From Alkalibaculum sporogenes (GTDB lineage Bacteria; Bacillota; Clostridia; Eubacteriales; Alkalibacteraceae), in contig NZ_WHNX01000002.1 of assembly GCF_009362815.1 (NCBI RefSeq), positions 124,001 through 188,000 on the forward strand: a stretch of 64,000 bases of DNA. The letters are read 5' to 3'. The notes beneath the pieces are model-generated. The model had not been told where the DNA came from. It did no database searches and worked only from the letters and a program-made list of their open reading frames with translations. Within the stretch, counting starts at the first letter, position 1, and the number at the start of each line of letters is the position of its first letter. The translations under genes were made by a program, and so were the position numbers. Shown piece by piece: positions 19,260 to 29,260 of the stretch.

Positions 19260-21506
19260 ATGAATAAATATTTAGCTAAGTCTAATCCCCAAGAAACAAT
19301 TCAGGAGCATACCGATAATCTTTTGAGAAATTATGATATATTAAAATCCTTATATCCCAATTTAAATGTAAATTGGGATATTTTATACCAGGCGTGTTTA
19401 TATCATGACTTTGGTAAAATGAATGTTAAATTTCAAGATAAGATTACAACAGGTAGAGTCCAAGAAAATGAAATACCTCATGGTATTCTAAGTTTAGCTT
19501 TTATTAATCCCATGAACTTAAAATCCCAAGGATTTAGCAATAGTGAAATAAAAATATTGGCTCATTCTATTGCATATCATCATGAAAGAGACTTTACATA
19601 CGAGAATGAGATATTAGATCAAGAAATTCAGTTAATGGAAAAAGAAGTAAGTGATTTTGATTATGAATTAGTGGATCAAGAACTAACAGTAAGGAAATTA
19701 GGTGCCAAATATTTTTCAAAGAAAAGAATATATCAGATAGATGGTGAAGAAGTTTTTTTTAACTATATTCTAGTAAAAGGGTTATTAAATAGAATTGATT
19801 ATGCTGCAAGTGGAGCCATTGAAGTGGAAAAAGGAAATGATTTTTTATTGATAAGTATGGAAAATTTGATGTCAGAATGGCAGAAAATAAATTCTAGTTC
19901 AGATTGGAATGATTTGCAGAGATATATGATCAACCATAGAGATGAAAATGTTATTGTTATAGCACAAACAGGAATGGGAAAAACGGAAGCTGGTCTCTTA
20001 TGGATTGGAAATAATAAAGGTTTTTTTACTCTACCCCTAAAAACGGCTATCAACGCTATGTATGATAGAATAACGAAACAAATAGTGAAAGAAGATACAG
20101 ATGATAAAGTAGGTCTCTTGCACTCAGATACTTACAGTGAGTATCTTAATAACGACCTAGATGAAGTCGATATTGATGAGTATTATAACAAAACGAAGCA
20201 GTTATCATTACCTATAACCGTTTGTACTTTAGATCAAATATTTGATTTTGTTTTTCGATATAGAGGTTTTGAATCTAAGCTAGCGACCTTATCTTTTGCT
20301 AAGGTAGTAATAGATGAAGTGCAAATGTACTCATCTGATTTATTAGCTTATTTAATATTAGGACTAACATATATCACTAATATAGGTGGGAAATTTGCTA
20401 TTTTGACTGCAACCTTACCAAGTTTAGTTGAAGACTTGCTTAGAGATGAAGGAGTAAATTTTCTTCCACCAAAAACGTTTATAAATAACCAACGAATTCG
20501 CCACAGTATAAAGAGAGTACCCACAAAGATAAATATTGAAATGATTAAAACGTTATATAAGAATAATAAAGTTTTGATTATTTGTAACACGGTAAAAGAA
20601 GCACAGCGAATTTATAGAGAATTGGATATGATTTATGAGAAAGAAGATATTAATCTATTTCATAGTAATTTCATCAAACGAGATAGAAAACAAAAGGAAA
20701 AAAATATATTAAGATTTGGGCACAAAGACTCAAACGTATATGGAATATGGGTAACAACTCAGGTAGTAGAAGCCTCACTTGATATTGATTTTGATATATT
20801 GATTACTGAGCTATCTGATCTGAATGGCCTTTTTCAAAGAATGGGTAGATGCTATCGAAACAGAGAATTTGAAGGAGACTATAACTGCTATGTATTTGAT
20901 GGAGGAGAAAAAGAATGTAGTGGAATTGGTTATGTTATAGATGAAGAAATTTTTGCTTTATCTAAAGATGCCCTAAAAAATATAGATGGAGTTATAGATG
21001 AAGAAGATAAAATGAAGATGGTCAGTAGCTTATACACTACAGAAAAATTGAAGAATACGAAGTACTATAAATTAATAAAGTGTAACTTGAATTATGTTAA
21101 AAGCATAGAAGATCACGAAAAAAGTAAAAGTGATATTAAAAAAATGTTTAGAAATATTGATTCAGCCACAGCGATACCAAAAGAGATATTTACAAAACAC
21201 AAACTTGAAATAAAGGAATACGCTGAGATTTTATCAAAGGGATATGATAAATCTCTTAGTGTAGAGGAAAGGAAAGAGCTGAAATATAGAAAGACTAGAG
21301 CAAGAAATAGTTTGATGGACTTTACTTTAAATACTCCTCAGTTTAGAATTTATAGCAATACTTTTGATACTATAGTTTTGAATCAATATGAGTCTATCCC
21401 AATATTAGATTGTAAGTATTCAGAAGAGATAGGTATAGAATATATGAAAAAGGATGACTTGACTCAGAAAAATCAATCGTATGATTATAGTGAAAGATTT
21501 TTATAG
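19260..21506 (+). CDS. cas3: CRISPR helicase-nuclease Cas3 (HD fused to helicase)
   Basis: Cas3 degrades DNA targeted by Cascade. The N-terminal HD nuclease has YHDFGKMN near residue 50 and downstream His residues (SIAYHHERDF). The helicase follows: Walker A AQTGMGKTEAGL near 235, DEAD-equivalent DEVQMY near 351, SAT-equivalent TATLP, and motifs V-VI (TTQVVEASLDIDFD...LFQRMGRCYR). All motifs are intact in 748 residues, so the interference nuclease looks functional. It lies between cas5 and cas4 in the same operon. Confidence 0.95.
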   Translation: MNKYLAKSNPQETIQEHTDNLLRNYDILKSLYPNLNVNWDILYQACLYHDFGKMNVKFQDKITTGRVQENEIPHGILSLAFINPMNLKSQGFSNSEIKILAHSIAYHHERDFTYENEILDQEIQLMEKEVSDFDYELVDQELTVRKLGAKYFSKKRIYQIDGEEVFFNYILVKGLLNRIDYAASGAIEVEKGNDFLLISMENLMSEWQKINSSSDWNDLQRYMINHRDENVIVIAQTGMGKTEAGLLWIGNNKGFFTLPLKTAINAMYDRITKQIVKEDTDDKVGLLHSDTYSEYLNNDLDEVDIDEYYNKTKQLSLPITVCTLDQIFDFVFRYRGFESKLATLSFAKVVIDEVQMYSSDLLAYLILGLTYITNIGGKFAILTATLPSLVEDLLRDEGVNFLPPKTFINNQRIRHSIKRVPTKINIEMIKTLYKNNKVLIICNTVKEAQRIYRELDMIYEKEDINLFHSNFIKRDRKQKEKNILRFGHKDSNVYGIWVTTQVVEASLDIDFDILITELSDLNGLFQRMGRCYRNREFEGDYNCYVFDGGEKECSGIGYVIDEEIFALSKDALKNIDGVIDEEDKMKMVSSLYTTEKLKNTKYYKLIKCNLNYVKSIEDHEKSKSDIKKMFRNIDSATAIPKEIFTKHKLEIKEYAEILSKGYDKSLSVEERKELKYRKTRARNSLMDFTLNTPQFRIYSNTFDTIVLNQYESIPILDCKYSEEIGIEYMKKDDLTQKNQSYDYSERFL

Positions 21507-21515
21507 GATGATAGT

Positions 21516-22007
21516 ATGAAAAAAATAACTGGTGTCATGGTCTACTACAATTTTGTATGCAAAAGGAAACTCTGGTACTTTATTAAGGATGTCACGATGG
21601 AACACAACAGCGATTTGGTAAGTATGGGAAAACTAATTGATGAGACGTCTTATGAGAGAGAGAAGAAAAATATTTTAATTGATGAAACCATCAACATTGA
21701 CTTTCTAAGAGAATGGAAAGTAATACATGAAGTAAAAAAATCGCGTAAGATAGAAGATGCCTCGATATGGCAATTAAAATATTATTTATGGGTACTAAAA
21801 CAAAAGGGTATTGAGATAGAAAAGGGGATTATAGATTATCCCCTACTTCGAAAACGTGAAACTATCTATCCCAATGATATTAATGAAGATGAAATGAACG
21901 ATGTTTTAGAGGAGATTCGTATGGTCATGGATATGAAATCACCTCCAGGAACATTACATAAAACACGTTGTAAAAAATGTGCTTATTATGAACTGTGCTT
22001 TATTTAG
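21516..22007 (+). CDS. cas4: CRISPR adaptation exonuclease Cas4
   Basis: A 163-residue RecB-like nuclease with four Fe-S cysteines: one near the N-terminus (NFVCKRKLWYF) and three at the C-terminus (CKKCAYYELC). Nuclease motifs are visible as GIIDYPLLRKRE and the QxxxY-type WQLKYYLW. Cas4 trims prespacers and helps choose PAM and orientation with Cas1-Cas2. It starts 9 bases after cas3. Confidence 0.93.
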   Translation: MKKITGVMVYYNFVCKRKLWYFIKDVTMEHNSDLVSMGKLIDETSYEREKKNILIDETINIDFLREWKVIHEVKKSRKIEDASIWQLKYYLWVLKQKGIEIEKGIIDYPLLRKRETIYPNDINEDEMNDVLEEIRMVMDMKSPPGTLHKTRCKKCAYYELCFI

Positions 22008-22016
22008 GAGGGAGAT

Positions 22017-23009
22017 ATGGGAGAAACATTTTATATTTTTAAAGACGGTGATCTGAGAAGGAAGGATGACAATGTAATCATTACTACCCTTGACGGTGAT
22101 AAAAAGAATTTAAAGTCTGAAGTAACTGACGAAATCTATTTGTTTGGAGAAGTTTCAATGAATACAAAATTGCTGAATTTTCTATCCCAACAAAAGATCA
22201 TCTTACATATATTCAATTATTATGGATTTTATAGTGGAAGTTTTTATCCAAGAGAAAGTAATATAAGTGGATATCTTTTAGTGAAACAGGTTAATAAGTA
22301 CTCTGATAATAATAGTCGATTAAAAATAGCACAAGAAATACTAAAGGCTGCATCACATAATATCTATAGAAATTTAAGATATTATAATGGTAGGGGAGTA
22401 AATCTTGAAAATCCAATGAAGGATATTACTAGTTTAATGAATACTCTAGATAAGAGTTCATCTATAAATCAACTAATGGGCATAGAAGGTAATATTAGGA
22501 AAATATACTATAGTACATGGAATGATATTGTAAAGCAAGAAATTCAATTTGAAAAAAGGGTTAAGCGTCCTCCTGATAATATGATAAATTCATTATTGTC
22601 ATTTACAAATAGTCTAATCTATACTACAGTCTTATCTGAAATTTACAAGACACAACTTAACCCTACTATTAGTTATCTACATGAGCCAGGGACTAAGAGA
22701 TTTTCATTGTCTTTGGATATAGCAGAAATATTTAAACCTTTAATCGGTGAAAGAATGATATTTTCTCTATTAAATAAGAATCAGATTACAGAAAACGATT
22801 TTGATAAAGAATCAAACTTTCTATACTTAAAAGAATCAGCAAAAAAACAAATATTAATGGAATATGACAAGAGATTAAATAGAACGATACATCACAAAGA
22901 TTTGGGAAGAGAAGTATCATACAGATATTTAATTAGGCTTGAATGTTATAAGCTAATTAAAGACCTTATTGGAGAAAAGGAGTACACAGGATTTAAAATT
23001 TGGTGGTGA
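22017..23009 (+). CDS. cas1: CRISPR integrase Cas1 (type I-B)
   Basis: The 330-residue protein has the Cas1b layout: beta N-domain (MGETFYIFKDGDLRRKDDNVII...ITLFGE-like VTDEIYLFGEV), SFYPRES, the helical catalytic domain with GIEGNIRKIYY, SFTNSLIYTTVLSEIYKTQLNPTISYLHEPGTKRFSLSLDIAE and KYLKE-like tail. Glu of GIEG, His of LHEPG and Asp of LDIAE would be the metal ligands. It starts 9 bases after cas4. Confidence 0.95.
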   Translation: MGETFYIFKDGDLRRKDDNVIITTLDGDKKNLKSEVTDEIYLFGEVSMNTKLLNFLSQQKIILHIFNYYGFYSGSFYPRESNISGYLLVKQVNKYSDNNSRLKIAQEILKAASHNIYRNLRYYNGRGVNLENPMKDITSLMNTLDKSSSINQLMGIEGNIRKIYYSTWNDIVKQEIQFEKRVKRPPDNMINSLLSFTNSLIYTTVLSEIYKTQLNPTISYLHEPGTKRFSLSLDIAEIFKPLIGERMIFSLLNKNQITENDFDKESNFLYLKESAKKQILMEYDKRLNRTIHHKDLGREVSYRYLIRLECYKLIKDLIGEKEYTGFKIWW

Positions 23010-23015
23010 TTTGGT

Positions 23016-23294
23016 ATGTATGTAATATTGATGTATGATATAATGATGGATGAGAAAAGTGCTAAAGTACAAAGACATACTTTTAAAACTTGCAAGCGAT
23101 ATCTAACGCATATACAAAAATCAGTCTTTGAAGGAAATCTTTCTGAACTCAATCTCATGAAATTAAAATCTGAACTTAAGAAATATATTAGGCACGATAA
23201 GGATTCATTATTAATATTTAAGAGCAGGGATGAAAAATGGTTAGAGAAGGAATCCTTGGGAATTGAAGATGATAAAACATCTAATTTTTTTTAA
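23016..23294 (+). CDS. cas2: CRISPR adaptation protein Cas2
   Basis: A 92-residue ferredoxin-fold protein (MYVILMYDIMMDEKSAKVQ; KTCKRYLTHIQKSVFEGNLSE; DKDSLLIFKS) with the conserved Asp8 after the first strand. It bridges two Cas1 dimers. Last gene of the operon; the array leader follows directly. Confidence 0.94.
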   Translation: MYVILMYDIMMDEKSAKVQRHTFKTCKRYLTHIQKSVFEGNLSELNLMKLKSELKKYIRHDKDSLLIFKSRDEKWLEKESLGIEDDKTSNFF

Positions 23295-23480
23295 GAAGTA
23301 ATTGTCTACCTGTAATAGTGTATAAAACATGGGGGATAGACAAGTCTTTTTATATCAATTGATAGACAATCATTTGAACTAATAATAAGGTAGTTTTTTA
23401 ATTAGGTATTTTATTAATATTTAAACATCGACAGAAAGCTGGCTTAGAAACTATACTTAATAGTACTAAAAATGTTACGC
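23295..23480 (+). promoter_or_regulatory. CRISPR leader
   Basis: The 186 bases between cas2 and the first repeat are AT-rich and non-coding. They contain two related motifs, GATAGACAAGTC near 23334 and GATAGACAATC near 23360. Placement beside cas2, with a degenerate repeat at the far end of the array, marks this as the leader with promoter and integration signals. Confidence 0.8.
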
Positions 23481-26400
23481 CCTTTAATAGAACTACAGTA
23501 GAATGTAAATGTTTTACAAGAGTTAATGGGTCATGAGTCAATGGACCCTTTAATAGAACTACAGTAGAATGTAAATTTCTAAAGGTTGTTTTAAAAGAAG
23601 TAGATTTGAGACCTTTAATAGAACTACAGTAGAATGTAAATGGAATGAAAAGATAGCATTAGAAAATGAAGGTCTAGCCTTTAATAGAACTACAGTAGAA
23701 TGTAAATAAAAACAGAAGAAGATATATTGTGGATAGAGCAAGCCCTTTAATAGAACTACAGTAGAATGTAAATAAAGAAATATCTATTGACTACAATAAA
23801 ATCAAGCAAGCCTTTAATAGAACTACAGTAGAATGTAAATATAGCTGCAGCAGGAACAGCGGCTTTGAAGTTCTCTACCTTTAATAGAACTACAGTAGAA
23901 TGTAAATCGAGGACCCAAGTACTACACAAATATATGCAGAACTCCTTTAATAGAACTACAGTAGAATGTAAATATAATATTCTAAAATGTACGCATTTAA
24001 ACAGCTTGACCTTTAATAGAACTACAGTAGAATGTAAATTCACTTAGCAGTAATTACTATCATACATAGTATTGAAACCTTTAATAGAACTACAGTAGAA
24101 TGTAAATTAAAGAATCATAAACGTCAGCGTATAAAGTATGACTCCTTTAATAGAACTACAGTAGAATGTAAATTAAAGAATCATAAACGTCAGCGTATAA
24201 AGTATGACCCTTTAATAGAACTACAGTAGAATGTAAATGATAAATACTAAATGTAACAAACAAATCTTTTCATCCTTTAATAGAACTACAGTAGAATGTA
24301 AATGCATCTGTATAAGTTTTTATTGTATTTTTTAACCATGCCTTTAATAGAACTACAGTAGAATGTAAATTCAAAATGTTGATGCGAATCTGTATCTCTA
24401 GCTATTCCTTTAATAGAACTACAGTAGAATGTAAATTTATAATATACCTATATACCATACTAATTTAGTAAGCCTTTAATAGAACTACAGTAGAATGTAA
24501 ATGCCGTTGAAAGTATCATTATTTTTCATTAGTTTTGCCCTTTAATAGAACTACAGTAGAATGTAAATGTGGATTCACCCAACAATGACATTTCAAGAAT
24601 TTTCCCTTTAATAGAACTACAGTAGAATGTAAATGTATTTGGCAAGTAGTAGGGGGTGCAATGATTATTACCCTTTAATAGAACTACAGTAGAATGTAAA
24701 TGCAGATTTAGATGCAATAAGAGCAATAATAGTAGATACCTTTAATAGAACTACAGTAGAATGTAAATTTCGGTACCGTGCGAGTAAACCAAGTGCCTAA
24801 ACCAACCTTTAATAGAACTACAGTAGAATGTAAATATAACTTTTCCCAGCCTTGAAGCAAGGTATACAATCCTTTAATAGAACTACAGTAGAATGTAAAT
24901 AGATTACTTGGTAGATAGAAGATATTTAAAAAAAGACCTTTAATAGAACTACAGTAGAATGTAAATTAAACACTATTAAAATATGCGTTTCGTGTGCTAT
25001 GCCACCTTTAATAGAACTACAGTAGAATGTAAATCAAACTAATTCTAATTCATAAGCTAGGCAATACTCGCCTTTAATAGAACTACAGTAGAATGTAAAT
25101 AGTCAAGATAAGGTTGTGCAAAATCACATAACATTCCCCTTTAATAGAACTACAGTAGAATGTAAATGTATCTGTCGATGTATCTGGTGATGGATGAGGA
25201 TTTCCTTTAATAGAACTACAGTAGAATGTAAATAAACTAATAGAAAACGTACCACGAATTATAAATGATTCCTTTAATAGAACTACAGTAGAATGTAAAT
25301 ATGTTCGCAATTTATGAAGTTGTTGCCCCGCTACATAAGCTTGAGGATATGAGTAGAATGTAAATATGTTCGCAATTTATTCATAATCCGTCACTACCTT
25401 CCCTTTAATAGAACTACAGTAGAATGTAAATTTTATAAAATTGTCTATATGCTTTTTGCATAGAATCCTTTAATAGAACTACAGTAGAATGTAAATGTAG
25501 TTTCTTCAACGGTTAACAATATATCCCTAATACCTTTAATAGAACTACAGTAGAATGTAAATAGATTAAACAATAGCGGTTGCAAAGACCCAACAGCACC
25601 TTTAATAGAACTACAGTAGAATGTAAATAGAGGTAAAATTTTATATAAAGGGAGTTGAAAGTTAACCTTTAATAGAACTACAGTAGAATGTAAATATGCA
25701 AGAGATCTATTACCTTAATCATAAAAATGACCTTTAATAGAACTACAGTAGAATGTAAATTTATTAAACTTATCAATTAACTTGTACTTAATACACGCCT
25801 TTAATAGAACTACAGTAGAATGTAAATAAAGAAGAATTATTAAAGTTAATTGAGATATTATAGTCCTTTAATAGAACTACAGTAGAATGTAAATATGACA
25901 GCACAATAGCAATATACAGTTGTATTGACAACCTTTAATAGAACTACAGTAGAATGTAAATACACTTGCCATGATTGGCTTTATCTAATACTTGCATCCC
26001 TTTAATAGAACTACAGTAGAATGTAAATAAGTAATTTTTTAAATTATAATTCTTCAAATTCAATCCTTTAATAGAACTACAGTAGAATGTAAATCCCACA
26101 CACCATATAAATCATCTTTATATTTGAATCCTTTAATAGAACTACAGTAGAATGTAAATTAATTAGTATTTCTATACATAACATAATTAGAATCCCCTTT
26201 AATAGAACTACAGTAGAATGTAAATCAAACAGCATTTTTTGTCCATCCTAGAGATGTTAAATCCTTTAATAGAACTACAGTAGAATGTAAATCTTGATAT
26301 GGTGCTGTAGGAAAATTAGTTGGGAAAGCCTTTAATAGAACTACAGTAGAATGTAAATTTAGAAGACCAAATTCTACTTATTCGCTCTGATATACCTTTA

Positions 26401-28015
26401 ATAGAACTACAGTAGAATGTAAATTAATTAGTATTTCTATACATAACATAATTAGAATCCCACCTTTAATAGAACTACAGTAGAATGTAAATAAATCTGA
26501 TTCCATTCTTTCCTTAACTTTCATTGCACCTTTAATAGAACTACAGTAGAATGTAAATGAACGATGTTATAAACAAGTAACATGGGAAAATTTCCCTTTA
26601 ATAGAACTACAGTAGAATGTAAATTAAGAATAATCTTTTATATAAATTGGGAATATCTCCCTTTAATAGAACTACAGTAGAATGTAAATTTTGAACGTGA
26701 AAAAATAACAATCATTTAGTAAAACCTTTAATAGAACTACAGTAGAATGTAAATGGACTACCAAAAGATTTTGATAAATGGGTAATAAACCTTTAATAGA
26801 ACTACAGTAGAATGTAAATGCAAGAGTTTGAGAAACTATATCCCAACTACACATTTCCTTTAATAGAACTACAGTAGAATGTAAATCCACAACGGCATCA
26901 CTAGCATACACATTATTTTTAACCTTTAATAGAACTACAGTAGAATGTAAATATAAATAAACCACCTGTACCATAGTAAACAAGTCTTGCCTTTAATAGA
27001 ACTACAGTAGAATGTAAATCCATTATATCAGAGCGAATAAGTAAAATTTGGTCTTCCCTTTAATAGAACTACAGTAGAATGTAAATAAATGTAGCATAAC
27101 AATACACTATAATTTCATAGCACCTTTAATAGAACTACAGTAGAATGTAAATTATTATTACAACAAGGAAATAAAGAAGAGGTTGAAAGCCTTTAATAGA
27201 ACTACAGTAGAATGTAAATAAATACTTTTGGGTGGTATAGCATCAGGACTAGCAAGCCTTTAATAGAACTACAGTAGAATGTAAATTAGGAGAAATCCAA
27301 TTGTTATTCAAAAATCAACTAACCTTTAATAGAACTACAGTAGAATGTAAATCAAATTAACTCTAATTCATAAGCTAGGCAATATTCACCTTTAATAGAA
27401 CTACAGTAGAATGTAAATTATAGATAGTCAGATAGCAAGAATAAATTATGAAATACCTTTAATAGAACTACAGTAGAATGTAAATCCAGGAGAAAAACTT
27501 TCCTCGGCTACAAAAATGCTCCCTTTAATAGAACTACAGTAGAATGTAAATAAAGCAAAGTATATTGCTGTTAAGAGTAAAAGTAAGCCTTTAATAGAAC
27601 TACAGTAGAATGTAAATGATGAAACACAAGAGATTATAAATGGAATTGATACTACCTTTAATAGAACTACAGTAGAATGTAAATAAATCAAAGCAAGGTT
27701 AAAAATCGAAACTAACAAAACCTTTAATAGAACTACAGTAGAATGTAAATAATAATATTATTGATATTATCGATAAAACTCAAAATACCTTTAATAGAAC
27801 TACAGTAGAATGTAAATATTAAGCGTTTTTACGTCTGTCTTTGGAGGCATATTTCCTTTAATAGAACTACAGTAGAATGTAAATACGACAGTCCCATGGG
27901 TGAGATTTTATTAAGAAAGTTCTTTAATAGAACTACAGTAGAATGTAAATAAAGACGTTTCAAGGTACGTTTGATTGATAATCTCCCTTTAATAGAACTA
28001 CAGTAGAATGTAAAT
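23481..28015 (+). CRISPR. CRISPR array, leader-proximal part (69 repeat units)
   Basis: Repeats are 30 nt, beginning CCTTTAATAG and ending GAATGTAAAT, first at 23481-23510 and last here at 27986-28015. Counting by eye gives 69 units at a pitch of 65-68, so spacers are about 35-38 nt. Almost all copies are identical; unit 68 (27921) starts TC, and unit 29 (25336-25365) has kept only its 3' half. The orientation matches the cas operon. Spacers 10/11 and 41/45 are repeated targets, 24/59 are diverged versions of one target, and 44/54 overlap on opposite strands. Confidence 0.98.
25336..25365 (+). repeat. Half-degenerate CRISPR repeat with duplicated spacer fragment
   Basis: Only the last 14 bases match the repeat. 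The following bases ATGTTCGCAATTTAT repeat the beginning of the preceding spacer (25301-25315). Array pitch is preserved on both sides. Confidence 0.85.
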
Positions 28016-28122
28016 TATGGAGATTATTCATATAATAGCAGAAGATACTGGATAGGATACAATAAATTAGACAGAAAATACTCGAACGTGATAATATAAA
28101 ATCACAAAATGGAGGAATTAAA

Positions 28123-28404
28123 ATGTCTAAAAAAAGCAACCGTTATACAGATGAATTTAAGGAGCAAATAGTGAGCCTTGTAAACTCTGGCAAATCAATT
28201 AGTGAAGTTGCAATAGAATATAATATATCAAAATCTACGGTACATAAATGGACCCACAGTTATAATAATTCTAGTTCATTTAAAGCCAAAGATAACTTAT
28301 CTGATGCTGAAAAGGAACTCATAAAAGCAAGAAAAGAAATACAGCACTTAAAGATGGAAAATGATATTTTAAAGCAAGCAGCACTGATAATGGGACGAAA
28401 ATAG
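28123..28404 (+). CDS. IS3-family transposase OrfA
   Basis: A 93-residue DNA-binding protein: helix-turn-helix (NRYTDEFKEQIVSLVNSGKSI, then SEVAIEYNISKSTVHKW) and a C-terminal leucine-zipper-like helix (AEKELIKARKEIQHLKMENDILKQAALIMG). AAAATAG at its end is the kind of A-rich site where IS3 elements shift -1 into orfB. ATG 28123 follows GGAGG. Confidence 0.92.
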   Translation: MSKKSNRYTDEFKEQIVSLVNSGKSISEVAIEYNISKSTVHKWTHSYNNSSSFKAKDNLSDAEKELIKARKEIQHLKMENDILKQAALIMGRK

Positions 28405-29242
28405 CCTTGATCAAGGCTAATCAAAATAATTACAGTATCAGTGCTATGAGCAAAATATTAAAAATACTAGAGCAAGCATCTACTATACACCAAAGAAAAA
28501 AACCTTTGATAGCGAACTAGAAAATCAAGTAATTCAAATATTTAAAGATAGCAAGAACAACTATGGCACTCGCAAAGTTAAAGCTGAATTGAAAAATAAT
28601 GATATTCAGGTATCAAGGCGAAAAATCGGTCAGATCATGAGGAAATATGCTTTGGTTTCAAAGTACACAGTGAAACAATTTAAAGTGCATAGAAATAAAT
28701 GTAATGAAGATAACATAAAAAATATTTTGGATCAAGACTTCCAGTCTCGTGATCACCTTGAAGTTGTAGTAAGTGATTTAACATATGTGAATGTCAATGG
28801 TAAGTGGCACTATATATGCGTATTAATAGATCTTTTTAATCGTGAGATAATTGGCTACTCAGCAGGTAAAAACAAGGATGTTAGCTTAATTACCAAGGCA
28901 TTTTCTAGGATTCAATCACCACTTAATAAAATCAATATATTTCATACGGACAGGGGGAATGAGTTCAAAAACAAAGCAATAGACCAACTTCTAAGTGTTT
29001 TTGATATCTCCAGGTCATTAAGTAAAAAAAGATGTCCTTATGATAATGCAGTTGCAGAAGCAACCTATAAAATTATAAAAATTGAATTTGTGTTCAATAG
29101 GATATTTGAAAATCTTGATCAACTCAAATTAGAATTATTTGAATATGTAAATTGGTATAACAACAAGCGATTACATGGCTCATTGGGCTATTTTACGCCA
29201 GTTGGTTATAAAAATATATCGTTCGACAAAAAAATGTCTTAA
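28396..29242 (+). pseudogene. IS3-family transposase OrfB, frameshifted
   Basis: The DDE integrase is complete in content: an N-terminal part read in the frame entered by -1 slippage (ALIKANQNNYSISAMSKILKI), then RASIYYTPKKKTFDSELEN in the next frame, then VSDLTYVNVNGKWHYICVLID, FHTDRGNEFKNKAID and PYDNAVAEATYKIIKIEF. One base appears to be missing near 28466-28468 (expected Ser codon between KI and RAS), so the ORFAB transposase cannot be made without a second shift. The copy is probably immobile; a sequencing error is the alternative. Confidence 0.85.
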
Positions 29243-29260
29243 TTAGTGTTGACAATCCAG

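Larger units (their letters stand above)
28049..29259 (+). mobile_element. IS3-family insertion sequence inside a CRISPR spacer
   Basis: About 1.21 kb with terminal inverted repeats beginning TGGAT and ending ATCCA; further matches run about 26 bases inward. It encodes the usual orfA and orfB. It splits the spacer after repeat 69, leaving 33 bases on the left and a single G before the next repeat at 29261. I see no target-site duplication, whereas IS3 elements normally make 3-5 bp. Confidence 0.9.

Noticed and set aside
26160-26462. Array rearrangement as the sole cause of the duplicated spacer 41/45
   Set aside because: A copied block would keep spacer length and neighbours; the two differ by 2 nt and the neighbours differ, so independent acquisition is preferred.
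23559-27718. Several open frames on both strands with recurring LHSTVVLLK, FTFYCSSIKG or FNRTTVECK peptides
   Set aside because: They are translations of the CRISPR repeat; the 30-nt repeat has no stop in some frames. No ribosome binding sites.
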